NCBI RefSeq assembly: GCF_029223545.1
Contig: NZ_CP097870.1
Span: 3,410,001 to 3,474,000, forward strand
Source of the DNA: Thauera sp. GDN1
Lineage (GTDB): Bacteria; Pseudomonadota; Gammaproteobacteria; Burkholderiales; Rhodocyclaceae
DNA: 64,000 nucleotides
Direction: 5' to 3'
Every line of letters begins with the position of its first letter. Position 1 is the stretch's first letter. The position numbers and the translations under genes are program-made. Positions 24,969-34,211 of this stretch are shown here, piece after piece. The notes beneath the pieces were generated by a model. It made no database searches and was not told the DNA's origin. It was given only the letters and a program-made list of their open reading frames with translations.

Positions 24969-25037
24969 TTCGCGGGCAAGCCCGCTCCCGCGGCGAGAGC
25001 AGCCGTCTTCGCCGATGGGAGCGGGCTTGCCCGCGAA
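24969..25037. repeat. REP-like inverted repeat pair (BIME-like) downstream of hslU
   Basis: Two 21-bp arms, 24969-24989 and 25017-25037, are perfect reverse complements and each contains the palindromic core GCGGGCAAGCCCGC. The 27-bp spacer holds a smaller CGGCGA/TCGCCG dyad. Transcribed from hslU it would form a long stable hairpin. The same core recurs at 63072-63091, so this belongs to a dispersed family similar in sequence to REP elements of Pseudomonas. It probably acts as terminator or transcript stabiliser. Confidence 0.75.
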
Positions 25038-25053
25038 CAGGACTGCGGCAGGA

Positions 25054-26391
25054 TCAAAGCACGTAACGCGCCAGATCCTCGCGCTGCGCCAGCATGTCGA
25101 GGCGCGAATCGACGTAGGCGGCGTCGACCACCACGGTCTGCGTCGCGCTGCTGCGGCCGGCCGCGAAGGACACCTCCTCGAGCAGTTTCTCCATCACCGT
25201 GTACAGGCGGCGGGCACCGATGTTCTCGGTCTTCTCGTTGACCTGGTAGGCGATCTCGGCGAGGCGACGGATGCCGTCGGCGGTGAATTCGAGCTTCACG
25301 CCATCGGTGGCGAGCAGGGCCTCGTACTGGCGGGTCAGGCAGGCGTCGGTACTGGTCAGGATGCGTGCGAAGTCCTCCACCGACAGCGACTCGAGCTCGA
25401 CGCGGATCGGAAAGCGGCCCTGCAGCTCGGGAATGAGATCGGACGGCTTGGACAGGTGGAAGGCACCACTGGCGATGAACAGGATGTGATCGGTCTTGAT
25501 CATGCCGTACTTGGTGGAGATCGTCGTGCCCTCGACCAGCGGCAGCAGGTCGCGCTGCACGCCCTGGCGGGACACGTCGGCGCCGCCCACGTCGCTGCGC
25601 GCGGCGATCTTGTCCACCTCGTCGAGGAACACGATGCCGTTCTGCTCGACCGCACGCACGGCTTCGAGCTTGACCTCCTCGTCGTTGATCAGGCGCACAG
25701 CCTCCTCGTCGGCGAGCAGCTTCAGCGCCTCGCGGATCTGCAGCTTGCGCTGCTTCTTCTTGCCACCGCCGAGGTTCTGGAACATGCCCTGGATCTGCTG
25801 GGTCAGTTCCTCCATCCCCGGCGGGGCGAAGATCTCGGCCTGCATCGACGGCGCGGCGACCTCGATCTCGATCTCCTTGTCGTCGAGCTCGCCCTCGCGC
25901 AGCTTCTTGCGGAATTTCTGCCGGGTGGCGGAATCCTGCGCCGGCTCGGGTTCGGCGTTGAAGCCCACCGGCCGCGCCGGCGGCAGCAGGGCGTCGAGCA
26001 CACGGTCCTCGGCGGCGTCGAGCGCACGGTCGCGCACCGACTTCATCGCGCGCTCGCGGCCGTCCTTGATCGCGATCTCCATCAGGTCGCGGATGATGGT
26101 GTCCACGTCGCGGCCGACATAGCCGACCTCGGTGAACTTGGTCGCCTCGATCTTGATGAAGGGCGCGTTGGCCAGGCGCGCCAGGCGGCGCGCGATCTCG
26201 GTCTTGCCGACGCCGGTGGGGCCGATCATCAGGATGTTCTTGGGCGTGATCTCGCTGCGCAGCGGCTCCTCGACCTGGGCGCGGCGCCAGCGGTTGCGCA
26301 GCGCGATCGCGACCGCCTTCTTGGCCTTGTCCTGGCCGACGATGTGCTTGTCGAGTTCGGAGACGATCTCCGGCGGGGTCATCTGGGTCAT
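25054..26391 (-). CDS. hslU: ATP-dependent protease ATPase subunit HslU
   Basis: A 445-residue AAA+ unfoldase. It opens [20 protein letters not shown], has Walker [14 protein letters not shown], Walker [11 protein letters not shown], an I-domain rich in charged residues (about 115-235) and the C-terminal sensor-2/tail sequence ending LARYVL, which docks into HslV. It pairs with HslV, encoded 10 bp upstream, to degrade misfolded and regulatory proteins in the cytoplasm. Length matches E. coli HslU within a few residues. Confidence 0.96.
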   Translation of the reverse strand: MTQMTPPEIVSELDKHIVGQDKAKKAVAIALRNRWRRAQVEEPLRSEITPKNILMIGPTGVGKTEIARRLARLANAPFIKIEATKFTEVGYVGRDVDTIIRDLMEIAIKDGRERAMKSVRDRALDAAEDRVLDALLPPARPVGFNAEPEPAQDSATRQKFRKKLREGELDDKEIEIEVAAPSMQAEIFAPPGMEELTQQIQGMFQNLGGGKKKQRKLQIREALKLLADEEAVRLINDEEVKLEAVRAVEQNGIVFLDEVDKIAARSDVGGADVSRQGVQRDLLPLVEGTTISTKYGMIKTDHILFIASGAFHLSKPSDLIPELQGRFPIRVELESLSVEDFARILTSTDACLTRQYEALLATDGVKLEFTADGIRRLAEIAYQVNEKTENIGARRLYTVMEKLLEEVSFAAGRSSATQTVVVDAAYVDSRLDMLAQREDLARYVL

Positions 26392-26401
26392 GCGTTCGGC
26401 C

Positions 26402-26938
26402 TCAGTCCAGCACTTCGATGGTGTGGTGGTGATTGGTGTAGATGCACAGGTCGCCGGCGATGCCGAGCGCCTTGGACACGATGTCCCTGGGCTCGAGCTC
26501 GGTGTTCTCGAGCAGCGCACGCGCCGCGGCCTGGGCATAGGCGCCGCCACTGCCGATGGCGACGATGCCCTGCTCGGGCTCGAGCACGTCGCCGTTGCCG
26601 GTGATCACCAGCGAGTGTTCGCGGTCGGCCACCGCCAGCATGGCCTCCAGCCGGCGCAGCATGCGGTCGGTGCGCCAGTCCTTGGCGAGCTCGACCGCGC
26701 TGCGCAGCAGGTTGCCCTGGTGCTTGTCGAGCTTGGCCTCGAAGCGCTCGAACAGGGTGAAGGCGTCGGCCGTGCCGCCGGCGAAACCGGCGAGGATCTG
26801 GCCGTTGTACAGCGTGCGCACCTTGCGCGCCGAGGCCTTGATGACGATGTTGCCCAGGGTGACCTGGCCGTCCCCGCCGAGGGCGACGCGGTTGCCGCGC
26901 CGCACCGACAGGATGGTGGTGCCGCGATATTGTTCCAT
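26402..26938 (-). CDS. hslV: ATP-dependent protease peptidase subunit HslV
   Basis: A 178-residue N-terminal-nucleophile peptidase of the proteasome beta type. The precursor MEQYRG is removed to expose the catalytic Thr of [23 protein letters not shown]. The substrate pocket sequence [17 protein letters not shown] and the family tail are intact. It forms double hexamers capped by HslU. The pair is probably heat-shock induced, but no sigma32 box was identified with confidence. Confidence 0.96.
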   Translation of the reverse strand: MEQYRGTTILSVRRGNRVALGGDGQVTLGNIVIKASARKVRTLYNGQILAGFAGGTADAFTLFERFEAKLDKHQGNLLRSAVELAKDWRTDRMLRRLEAMLAVADREHSLVITGNGDVLEPEQGIVAIGSGGAYAQAAARALLENTELEPRDIVSKALGIAGDLCIYTNHHHTIEVLD

Positions 26939-26980
26939 TGCTCTTCTCCGCCCGCGGCCGCGCCGGGGCTGATCGATTGT

Positions 26981-28147
26981 TCAGGGACGCAGGGTGACGT
27001 GGGCGACCTGGTCCACGCTCATGACGCGCAGCAGGCCCGCCACCATGGCGTTGACGTTGACGAAGCTCACGAGTTTACCCTGAGCCTGCAAGGTGACGAG
27101 AATGTTGAACAGGGTGCCGGCGCAGACGAAGTCGATCCGCCGCAGGCGGGCGCAGTCGATGCGCAGCTCGCGGCGGTCCGCAGCGAAGGCGGCGAGGCGC
27201 TTCAAGGTCTCGTTGCCCGCGCCGGTCAGCTCGCCCTCGAACACGAACCCGTCCGCATCGGCCTGCGCCACCGGGACGGCCGCTGCGGCCACGCAGGCCG
27301 GCGGCAGGCCGACGCGACACTCCCAGGACGGCGGCGACTCCTCGAAGGTCACCGCGTAGTCGACCGCGAGATCCTCGAAACGCGCCTGATCGCCCGCATA
27401 CTGCAAGAGTTCGAGCAGCATCAGCCAGGTGTCGCGCTCCTCGGCACGTCCCGGCACCAGTCGCCCGGCGAGCACCTCGGCGAGCGCCTGCACGTTGAGC
27501 AGGGCGACGCCGATCCGCTCCGCCGCGAGCTCGGCGAGCAGCCGGCGCCAGACGCCGCAGCCGGCGTCGTCCACCCCGCGCACCTTGCCGACGTCGATGC
27601 GCACGCCGCCGCTGCGCCGGGCGATGGCGGCGATCTGCTCGAACTGTTTCGCAGCCGCGGCGGACAATTGCCCGTTGAGATTGACCAGGGGAGGCAGGGC
27701 CGATTTCGCCCTGCCCGCCTCCGGCGACAGATCCTCCCAGGGCGGCGGCGAACGCTCGAAGCGCCTGGCGTAGTCGAGCACCCGGGCCTCGAAGCGCTGC
27801 CGATGGCCACCCAGGCGGTACAGGTCCAGCAGCATCAGCCAGGCGCTCTCGCCCACCGTGCCGCCCTCGGTCGGCACCGCCGCCTCGAGCAGGGCGAGCG
27901 CCTCGCCGTCGTTGCCATTGGCGTACAGCACCGCGGCCTCCTCGAAGGCCGCGCCGATGCCGGCGCCGCATTCCTGGACCTCGACCTGGCCGGCCTCGTG
28001 CGCCAGTCCCCTATCGTGGTCCGACCCAGTGAAATCCAGCCCCGACAACTCCGTCGGCGGCGGCCCGTCACCTGCAGCCGCACGCTCTTCAGGCGCTGCC
28101 GCGGGCCTGGGCGGAGCAGACTTCCTGCCGAAGAAAGGGAGCGCCAC
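26981..28147 (-). CDS. Tandem STAS-domain protein with internal duplication
   Basis: A 388-residue soluble protein built from two repeated modules. Each has a helical segment (WLMLLDLYRLGGHRQRFEAR at about 103-122; WLMLLELLQYAGDQARFEDL at about 241-260) that ends in a conserved SPPxWE motif, followed by a STAS-like domain (about 152-232 and 300-386, the latter with ELRIDCARLRRIDFVCAGTLFN). The N-terminal 50 residues are Pro/Ala-rich. STAS domains usually act in anti-sigma antagonist or lipid/nucleotide binding roles; no clear phosphorylatable Ser is placed as in SpoIIAA. It is 42 bp upstream of hslV on the same strand. Function unknown. Confidence 0.7.
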   Translation of the reverse strand: MALPFFGRKSAPPRPAAAPEERAAAGDGPPPTELSGLDFTGSDHDRGLAHEAGQVEVQECGAGIGAAFEEAAVLYANGNDGEALALLEAAVPTEGGTVGESAWLMLLDLYRLGGHRQRFEARVLDYARRFERSPPPWEDLSPEAGRAKSALPPLVNLNGQLSAAAAKQFEQIAAIARRSGGVRIDVGKVRGVDDAGCGVWRRLLAELAAERIGVALLNVQALAEVLAGRLVPGRAEERDTWLMLLELLQYAGDQARFEDLAVDYAVTFEESPPSWECRVGLPPACVAAAAVPVAQADADGFVFEGELTGAGNETLKRLAAFAADRRELRIDCARLRRIDFVCAGTLFNILVTLQAQGKLVSFVNVNAMVAGLLRVMSVDQVAHVTLRP

Positions 28148-28306
28148 GTTCCTGTTCCCGCGTATCCGGCGCGCCGCACGAACCAGCCCGGGGCACGGGC
28201 CCCGGGGGCGACGCCGGGAAGAATAACATTTCGATAAAACTGCTTTTGCGACAAGCGCTAAGCGGCGATCGTGAAAGCAGTCATCACCATTTGCAACAGA
28301 CGTGCA

Positions 28307-28331
28307 CCGAGCCTGAATGCTCGGCTAGAAT
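28307..28331 (+). promoter_or_regulatory. Putative promoter with embedded dyad for the ybgC-tol operon
   Basis: TAGAAT at 28326-28331 is a good -10 box. Immediately upstream CCGAGC (28307-28312) and GCTCGG (28319-28324) form a dyad with a 6-bp centre lying across the spacer. No convincing -35 is present at 16-18 bp, which would fit an activator- or repressor-controlled promoter. Transcription would begin near 28338, favouring the ybgC start at 28380. Confidence 0.4.
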
Positions 28332-28379
28332 GTTGCGATGCAACCGAGAATCGAGCGCAACAATGCCCGTGCATGCGAC

Positions 28380-28796
28380 ATGCCGGCATCGTCGCAACCA
28401 TTCGTCCTGCCGGCCCGAGTCTATTACGAAGATACCGACGCCGGGGGAGTGGTTTACTACGCAAACTACCTCAAATTCTGCGAGCGTGCGCGTACCGAGT
28501 GGCTCAGGACGCTCGGCGTGAGCCAGCAGGCGCTGCTCGAGGAGCAGGGACTGGGTTTCGTCGTGCGTTCGCTCGAGGCCGATTATCTCGCCTCGGCACG
28601 CCTCGACGACGCGCTCGAGGTCGTGACCCGCGTTGCCATGCTGCGCCGCGCCAGCATCCTGTTCGAGCAGCAGGTCATGCGCGGCCAAGAACGAATATTC
28701 ACCGTCCGGGTCCTCCTTGCCAGCGTCGACCTGCGCCGGCAGAAACCCGTCGCCATTCCGGCTTCACTGCACGCCCTCCTCGAAAGCACAGCATGA
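28380..28796 (+). CDS. ybgC: Tol-Pal associated acyl-CoA thioesterase YbgC
   Basis: A hot-dog fold thioesterase of 138 residues from ATG 28380. The motif VYYEDTDAGGVVYYANYLKFCERARTEW carries the active-site Asp and the family Tyr/His-like positions. YbgC acts on acyl-ACP/acyl-CoA and is linked to phospholipid metabolism at the Tol complex. The frame is open from ATG 28338 (152 residues). I prefer 28380 because it gives the usual 10-12 residues before the catalytic motif and lies downstream of the likely transcription start. The gene overlaps tolQ by 4 bp. Confidence 0.92.
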   Translation: MPASSQPFVLPARVYYEDTDAGGVVYYANYLKFCERARTEWLRTLGVSQQALLEEQGLGFVVRSLEADYLASARLDDALEVVTRVAMLRRASILFEQQVMRGQERIFTVRVLLASVDLRRQKPVAIPASLHALLESTA

Positions 28797-29461
28797 CCGT
28801 CACCCACGACCTCTCCATCCTCAGCCTGATCTCCCAGGCGAGCGTCCTCGTCCAGCTCGTCATGGCCCTGCTGGCCACCCTGTCGCTCGTCTCGTGGTAC
28901 TGGATCTTCCGCAAGTCCTTCCAGATCCGCCAGGCGCGCACCGAGACCGACAACTTCGAGCGCGACTTCTGGAGCGGCGGCGACCTCAACACGCTGTACG
29001 AATCCGCCAGCCGCCACCAGGCCGAGGGCATGGAGCGCATCTTCGAGGCCGGCTACCGCGAGTTCACCAAGTTGCGCGCCAAGGGCCACGACCACGGCGC
29101 CACGCTCGACGGCGCCCGCCGCGCGATGCGCGCGACGCACCAGCGCGAGATCGACGACCTCGAAGCCCACCTCGCCTTCCTCGCCTCGGTCGGCTCGGTG
29201 TCGCCCTACATCGGCCTGCTCGGCACCGTGTGGGGGATCATGAACTCCTTCCGCGGCCTGTCCAGCGTCGGCGCCGCCACCCTCGCCCAGGTCGCGCCCG
29301 GCATCGCCGAGGCCCTGGTCGCCACCGCGATCGGCCTGTTCGCAGCAATCCCGGCGGTCGTCGCCTACAACCGCTTCGCGCACGACATCGACCGCCTCGG
29401 CATCCGCTTCGAGAGCTTCATGGAAGAGTTCTCCAACATCCTGCAGCGCAACCTGCGCTGA
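28793..29461 (+). CDS. tolQ: Tol-Pal system protein TolQ
   Basis: A 222-residue inner-membrane protein with three helices (about 16-38, 130-155, 165-190) and the MotA/TolQ/ExbB pattern VGSVSPYIGLLGTVWGIMNSF and LVATAIGLFAAIPAVVAYN. With TolR it forms the proton-driven stator that energises TolA. Start ATG 28793 overlaps the ybgC stop. Confidence 0.96.
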   Translation: MTVTHDLSILSLISQASVLVQLVMALLATLSLVSWYWIFRKSFQIRQARTETDNFERDFWSGGDLNTLYESASRHQAEGMERIFEAGYREFTKLRAKGHDHGATLDGARRAMRATHQREIDDLEAHLAFLASVGSVSPYIGLLGTVWGIMNSFRGLSSVGAATLAQVAPGIAEALVATAIGLFAAIPAVVAYNRFAHDIDRLGIRFESFMEEFSNILQRNLR

Positions 29462-29480
29462 CGCGGACGGAGACCGACCG

Positions 29481-29897
29481 ATGCGCCAACGCCGTCTCAT
29501 GAACCAGATCAACGTCGTGCCCTACATCGACGTGATGCTGGTGCTGCTGGTGATCTTCATGGTCACCGCGCCGATGATCCAGCAGGGCACCATCAACATC
29601 CCGTCCGCGGGCGCCGGCACTCCGCCGCCGCAGGCGGAGGCGATCTTCATCGAGGTCAAGGCCGACGGCGCGCTCGCCCTGCGCCCGAGCACCAGCGGCA
29701 GCCCCCGTGCGATCCGCAAGGACCAGCTCGGCATCGCGCTGCAGGACGCGCTCGCCAAGAATCCCGAGCAGGCCTTCCTGGTCGCGGCCGACAGCAAGCT
29801 GGACTACCAGAAGGTCATCGACGTGCTCGAAGTCGCACGCGGCGCGGGCGTGCGCAAGATCAGCCTCGTCACCCAGAGCGCGACGACCCAGAAATGA
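29481..29897 (+). CDS. tolR: Tol-Pal system protein TolR
   Basis: A 138-residue ExbD/TolR protein. The single helix contains the proton-conducting Asp in [19 protein letters not shown], and a periplasmic alpha/beta domain follows. GGAG precedes the ATG at 29481. The end overlaps tolA by 4 bp. Confidence 0.96.
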   Translation: MRQRRLMNQINVVPYIDVMLVLLVIFMVTAPMIQQGTINIPSAGAGTPPPQAEAIFIEVKADGALALRPSTSGSPRAIRKDQLGIALQDALAKNPEQAFLVAADSKLDYQKVIDVLEVARGAGVRKISLVTQSATTQK

Positions 29898-30820
29898 GGG
29901 CACGCGCAGCACAGCCCCGCCGCGAGGCGCCGGGCAAGTGGCAATCCCTGGGTCTGACCGTCGCGGTCCACCTGGGGCTTTTCCTGTTCCTGTTCTTCGG
30001 GATTCGCTGGCAGAGTCCGCCGCCCGCGGCGCTGGAGGTGGGCCTGGCCGCCGTGCCCGCGCGCTCGGGCGCCCCCGTCGCACGTCCGCAACCCGCGCCG
30101 ACGCCGCCAAAGCCGGAGCCGCAACCCGAACCCAAGCCCGAGCCGAAACCGGAGCCCAAGCCCGAACCCAAGCCTGAGCCCAAAGCGGAGCCGCCCAAGC
30201 CGGCGCCCGCCCCGGTACCCAAGCCCGAGATCGCCACCAAGGCCCCCGAGAAGAAACCGGAGCCGCCGAAGCCCGCGCCCAAGCCGGAGCCGAAACCGGA
30301 GCCCAAGCCCGAGCCGAAACCGCAGCCCAAACCCGAACCGAAGCCGGAACCCAAACCCCAGCCCAAGCCAGAGCCCAAGCCGCAGCCGAAACCCGAACCC
30401 AAGCCGGTTCCGGATCCGACCGCGCAGCGTCTGGAACAGGAACTCCAGCGCGCGGAACAGGCACGCCTGGCCAGCCTGATGCAGCAGGAAGGCGCGCGTG
30501 CGGCCGCCCAGGGTGCGGCGCGCCAGGGCGCCCCCGGCGGGGACATCGACAAGTACCGCGCGGCGATCGCCGCCAAGGTGCGCGGCAACCTGCTGCGTCC
30601 GCCCGGCCTCACCGGCAACCCGGAGGCGATCTTCGAGGTCGACCAGCTGCCCAGCGGCGAGGTGCTCAACGTCCGCCTCAAGCGCTCGTCGGGCGTGCCG
30701 GCGCTGGACGAGGCGATCGAGCGTGCGATCCGACGCTCGAGCCCGCTGCCGCTGCCGGAAAACCGCAACCAGTTCCAGCGCACGCTGGAACTGAAATTCC
30801 GTCCGCTGGCGGACGAGTGA
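29894..30820 (+). CDS. tolA: Tol-Pal system protein TolA with TonB-like Pro-Lys-Glu linker
   Basis: A 308-residue protein with one inner-membrane helix (residues about 19-37), a long linker (about 64-172) made almost wholly of alternating Pro with Glu/Lys/Gln, a short helical Gln/Ala segment (about 175-205) and a C-terminal TolA domain III (about 216-308, with [21 protein letters not shown] and [20 protein letters not shown]). The linker has the X-P repeat character of TonB rather than the Ala/Lys/Glu helix of enterobacterial TolA. It spans the periplasm and pulls on Pal and TolB. Confidence 0.94.
   Translation: MRARAAQPRREAPGKWQSLGLTVAVHLGLFLFLFFGIRWQSPPPAALEVGLAAVPARSGAPVARPQPAPTPPKPEPQPEPKPEPKPEPKPEPKPEPKAEPPKPAPAPVPKPEIATKAPEKKPEPPKPAPKPEPKPEPKPEPKPQPKPEPKPEPKPQPKPEPKPQPKPEPKPVPDPTAQRLEQELQRAEQARLASLMQQEGARAAAQGAARQGAPGGDIDKYRAAIAAKVRGNLLRPPGLTGNPEAIFEVDQLPSGEVLNVRLKRSSGVPALDEAIERAIRRSSPLPLPENRNQFQRTLELKFRPLADE
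30110..30415 (+). repeat. Coding tandem repeat (Pro-Glu-Pro-Lys units) inside tolA
   Basis: Imperfect 12-bp units encoding PEPK-type tetrapeptides recur along this stretch, with variants PQPK, PAPK and one interruption around 30200-30260. Codons for Pro and Lys vary between units, so the repeat is held more by protein than by exact DNA identity. Such tracts are prone to length change between strains. Confidence 0.85.
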
Positions 30821-30860
30821 GTCCGTCATGTCTATAATCCGCGGCTGGAGAAAATCCCGC

Positions 30861-32138
30861 ATGATCAAGAGCCTCTACACCTTCCGCCTCTTTCTCGCCG
30901 GCCTGCTCGCCAGCCTGGCGCTGAGCGCGCACGCCCAGCTGTCGATCGAGATCACCGGCGCGGGCGCCTCGCGCTTCCCGGTCATCATCCCGATCTTCGA
31001 GAACGAGGGTCGCCTGCCGCAGAGCGTGACCGACGTCGTGCGCGCCGATCTCGAGCGCAGCGGCCTGTTCACGCTGATCGACACCGGCCCGCTGCCGATG
31101 CCCGAGTCGGTGATGCCGGATCTTGCCGGCGTGCGCGCCCGCGGTGCCGACGCGGTGCTGACCGGCAGCCTGATCCCGATGGGCGACGGTCGCTACGAGG
31201 CGCGCTTCCGCCTGTTCGACGCGCAGAAGCAGCAGGAGCTCGGCGCCATGGCGCTGCCGATGAGCCCGGCGCAGAACCGCCTGGTCGGCCACCGCATCGC
31301 CGACTTCGTGTACGAGAAGCTCACCGGCCTGCCCGGCTACTTCGCCACCCGCGTCGCCTACGTGATCAAGTCCGGCACGAACTTCGAGCTCCAGGTCGCC
31401 GACGCCGACGGCATGAACGCCGCCACCGCGCTGCGCTCGCGCGAGCCGATCATCTCGCCGGCGTGGTCGCCCGACGGCCAGCGCCTCGCCTACGTGTCCT
31501 TCGAGCAGAAGAAGCCGATCATCTACGTGCACACGCTGGCCACCGGCCAGCGCCGCGTGGTGGCCAACTTCAAGGGCTCGAACTCGGCCCCGGCGTGGTC
31601 GCCCGACGGCAGCCAGCTCGCGGTCGTGCTGACCAAGGACGGCCTGTCCCAGCTCTACGTGGTCGGCGCCGACGGCTCCGGCGTGCGCCGCCTGGCCCAG
31701 TCCTCCGGCATCGACACCGAGCCCTTCTGGGGCGCGGACGGCCGCATCTACTTCACCTCCGATCGCGGCGGCAGTCCGCAGATCTATCGCATTCCTGCCA
31801 GTGGCGGCGGCGCCGAGCGCGTGACCTACGACGGCAACTACAACGTTTCGCCGCGACTCTCGTTCGACGGCAAGCTGCTCGCCTTCATCACCCGCAATGC
31901 CGGCCGCTTCCAGGTCGCCGTGCAGGACCTGGCCACGCGGCAGACCACCATCCTCACCGATTCGGCACGCGACGAATCGCCCAGCTTCGCCCCCAACGGC
32001 CGCATGATCCTCTACGCCACCGACAGCGGTGGCCGCGGCGTGCTGTCGGCGGTGTCGACGGACGGGCGCATCCGCCAGCGGCTGACGGTGCAGGCCGCCG
32101 ATGTCCGCGAACCCGCCTGGGGTCCGCAGATCCGGTAA
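30861..32138 (+). CDS. tolB: Tol-Pal system beta-propeller protein TolB
   Basis: A 425-residue periplasmic protein. The signal peptide (MIKSLYTFRLFLAGLLASLA) ends at AHA before QLSIEITGAG. An N-terminal alpha/beta domain follows (to about 165), then a six-bladed propeller with repeated SPAWSPDG-type TolB motifs (ISPAWSPDGQRLAYV, SAPAWSPDGSQLAVV). It bridges Pal and TolA. The start 30861 was preferred over ATG 30828 because it begins the signal peptide directly and has CTGGAG at 30845-30850. Confidence 0.95.
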   Translation: MIKSLYTFRLFLAGLLASLALSAHAQLSIEITGAGASRFPVIIPIFENEGRLPQSVTDVVRADLERSGLFTLIDTGPLPMPESVMPDLAGVRARGADAVLTGSLIPMGDGRYEARFRLFDAQKQQELGAMALPMSPAQNRLVGHRIADFVYEKLTGLPGYFATRVAYVIKSGTNFELQVADADGMNAATALRSREPIISPAWSPDGQRLAYVSFEQKKPIIYVHTLATGQRRVVANFKGSNSAPAWSPDGSQLAVVLTKDGLSQLYVVGADGSGVRRLAQSSGIDTEPFWGADGRIYFTSDRGGSPQIYRIPASGGGAERVTYDGNYNVSPRLSFDGKLLAFITRNAGRFQVAVQDLATRQTTILTDSARDESPSFAPNGRMILYATDSGGRGVLSAVSTDGRIRQRLTVQAADVREPAWGPQIR

Positions 32139-32208
32139 TCCAAGAAGCGGCACCCAAGCCGCACATTCCTTTCTGCTGTCTTTCAACACAAGTACTGGAG
32201 CAATACCC

Positions 32209-32721
32209 ATGAAGAAACTCGTCCTCCCGGCCCTGCTGGCCCTGACCCTGGCTGCCTGCTCGAGCACCGGCCCCGAAACCGCCGGCACCTCGGTCGAGGA
32301 CCGTGGCGCGGGCGTCGCCACCGTGACCGCCGGCAGCGCCAGCGGCAGCGGCATCGCGGCCCTGACCGACCCGAACAACATCCTGTCGAAGCGCAGCGTG
32401 TTCTTCGACTTCGACAGCTTCGTCATCAAGCCCGAAGCCCGTCCGCTGATCGAAGCCCACGCCCGCTTCCTGGTGCAGAACCCGCAGATGAAGATGCTCG
32501 TCCAGGGCAACACCGACGAGCGCGGCAGCCGCGAGTACAACCTGGCGCTGGGCCAGAAGCGTGCCGACGTCGTCAAGCAGGCCCTGATGCTGCTGGGCGC
32601 CAAGGAAGCGCAGATCGAGTCCGTCAGCCTGGGCGAAGAGAAGCCGCGCTGCGACGACCGTACCGAGACCTGCTACGCCGAGAACCGTCGCGGCGACATG
32701 CTGTACTCGGGCGAGTTCTAA
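32209..32721 (+). CDS. pal: Peptidoglycan-associated lipoprotein Pal
   Basis: A 170-residue outer-membrane lipoprotein. The lipobox LAAC places the lipidated Cys at about residue 17. An Ala/Gly/Thr linker leads to the OmpA-type peptidoglycan-binding domain with VFFDFDSFVIKPEARPLIE and the diaminopimelate-binding region VQGNTDERGSREYNLALGQKRA. CTGGAG at 32195-32200 precedes ATG 32209. Confidence 0.97.
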   Translation: MKKLVLPALLALTLAACSSTGPETAGTSVEDRGAGVATVTAGSASGSGIAALTDPNNILSKRSVFFDFDSFVIKPEARPLIEAHARFLVQNPQMKMLVQGNTDERGSREYNLALGQKRADVVKQALMLLGAKEAQIESVSLGEEKPRCDDRTETCYAENRRGDMLYSGEF

Positions 32722-32733
32722 GAGAGTTCCGTC

Positions 32734-33474
32734 ATGAAACGCCTTCTGCCGCTCGCCGCAGTGTTTGCCCTCGCCCCGGCCGCGCCGGTGCACGCCCAGC
32801 TGTTCGGGGGTGATACCGAGGCCCGCAACCAGATCATCCAGCTCCGGCAGGATGTCCAGGGCCAGATCGAGACCACCAGCCGCGGCCAGCTCGAGCTCGC
32901 CATGCAGAACGAACAGATGCGTGCCGAAGTGGCCCGCCTGCGTGGCCAGATCGAGCTGCTGATGAACGAGGTGGAAACGCTCAAGCAGCGGCAGAAGGAT
33001 TTCTACGTCGATCTGGACGCGCGTCTGCGCCAGATCGAGACCGGCGGCAGCGCCGCGGCCCCGGCGAACGGGACCGCGGCGCCGGCCGGCGGCGCCGATC
33101 CGGCAGCCGAGTCGGCCGACTACGAGGCCGCACTGACCCTGCTCAAGAACGGCAAGAGCAAGGAGGCGCTCGCCGCCTTCGACAGCTTCACCAAACGCTA
33201 CCCTGCCGGCAACTTCACCGCCGGCGCCCACTTCTGGGCGGGCAATGCCGCAATGCAGGCCAAGGACGTCGCCAGCGCCGGCCGCCACTTCAAGACCGTG
33301 CTCGACAAGTGGCCGAACGAGAACGTCGCACCCGACGCCATGCTCGGCCTCGCCAACAGCCAGCAGGCCATGGGCGACGCCACCGGTGCGCGCAACACGC
33401 TGAAGTCGCTGACCGAACGCTACCCGCAGAGCAACGCCGCACAGGTCGCCCGCCAGCGCCTGGCCACGCGCTGA
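32734..33474 (+). CDS. cpoB: Tol-Pal cell division coordinator CpoB (YbgF)
   Basis: A 246-residue periplasmic protein. The signal peptide ends at VHA before QLFGGD. An N-terminal trimerising coiled coil (about 25-100) and a Gly/Ala-rich linker precede a C-terminal TPR domain (about 125-246) with three repeats such as YPAGNFTAGAHFWAGNAAMQ. CpoB coordinates peptidoglycan synthesis with outer-membrane constriction via TolA. It is the last gene of the classic operon; queE starts 4 bp later. Confidence 0.94.
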   Translation: MKRLLPLAAVFALAPAAPVHAQLFGGDTEARNQIIQLRQDVQGQIETTSRGQLELAMQNEQMRAEVARLRGQIELLMNEVETLKQRQKDFYVDLDARLRQIETGGSAAAPANGTAAPAGGADPAAESADYEAALTLLKNGKSKEALAAFDSFTKRYPAGNFTAGAHFWAGNAAMQAKDVASAGRHFKTVLDKWPNENVAPDAMLGLANSQQAMGDATGARNTLKSLTERYPQSNAAQVARQRLATR

Positions 33475-33478
33475 GGCC

Positions 33479-34150
33479 ATGCCGGGCGTGGATACCGGGA
33501 CGGCCGCGGCCGTCCGCCTTCGCATCACCGAAATCTTCGCCTCGGTGCAGGGCGAGTCGAGCCGGGTGGGCCTGCCCACGGTCTTCGTCCGCCTCACCGG
33601 CTGCCCGCTGCGCTGCACCTGGTGCGACACCGCCTACGCCTTCACCGGCGGCAGCCAGCGCACGCTCGACGACATCCTCGCCGAAGTCGCCCGCCACGGC
33701 CTGCGCCACGTGTGCGTGACCGGCGGCGAGCCGCTCGCGCAGAAGGGCTGCCTGGCACTGCTCGGTGCGCTGTGCGACGCCGGCTACGACGTCTCGCTCG
33801 AGACCAGCGGCGCACTCGACATCGCCGAAGTCGATCCACGCGTGGCGCGCATCATGGACCTCAAGGCCCCCGGCTCGGGCGAGGTCGCGAAGAACCGCTA
33901 CGAGAACATCCCGCTGCTGCGCGCCCACGACGAAGTGAAGATCGTGCTCGCCGACGCCGCGGACTACGATTGGGCGAAGCAGCAGCTCGCCGAGCACCGC
34001 ATCGCCGAACGCTGCAGCGTGCTGCTGTCGCCGGTCGCCGGCGCACTGGACCCGGCCGCGCTGGCCGAATGGATCGTGCGCGACCGCCTGCCGGTGCGCT
34101 TCCAGCTCCAGCTCCACAAGATCCTGTGGAACGACGCGCGCGGGCGCTAG
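33479..34150 (+). CDS. queE: 7-carboxy-7-deazaguanine synthase QueE
   Basis: A 223-residue radical SAM enzyme. The cluster motif CPLRCTWC is in the QueE-type CxxxCxxC form with the following DTAYAF, and TGGEPL is the SAM-binding GGE motif. It converts carboxytetrahydropterin to 7-carboxy-7-deazaguanine in queuosine synthesis. It is encoded directly after cpoB, a frequent linkage in proteobacteria, and 61 bp before queC. Confidence 0.94.
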   Translation: MPGVDTGTAAAVRLRITEIFASVQGESSRVGLPTVFVRLTGCPLRCTWCDTAYAFTGGSQRTLDDILAEVARHGLRHVCVTGGEPLAQKGCLALLGALCDAGYDVSLETSGALDIAEVDPRVARIMDLKAPGSGEVAKNRYENIPLLRAHDEVKIVLADAADYDWAKQQLAEHRIAERCSVLLSPVAGALDPAALAEWIVRDRLPVRFQLQLHKILWNDARGR

Positions 34151-34211
34151 CCTTGCGCGCGCAGCACCCGACGCCGAGCCCCGCCCGCCCGCGCCGGCCC
34201 GGCCTCCCCCG

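Noticed and set aside
30110..30415. Possible CRISPR-like or satellite repeat
   Set aside because: Units are 12 bp, contiguous and coding for the TolA linker; there are no spacers.
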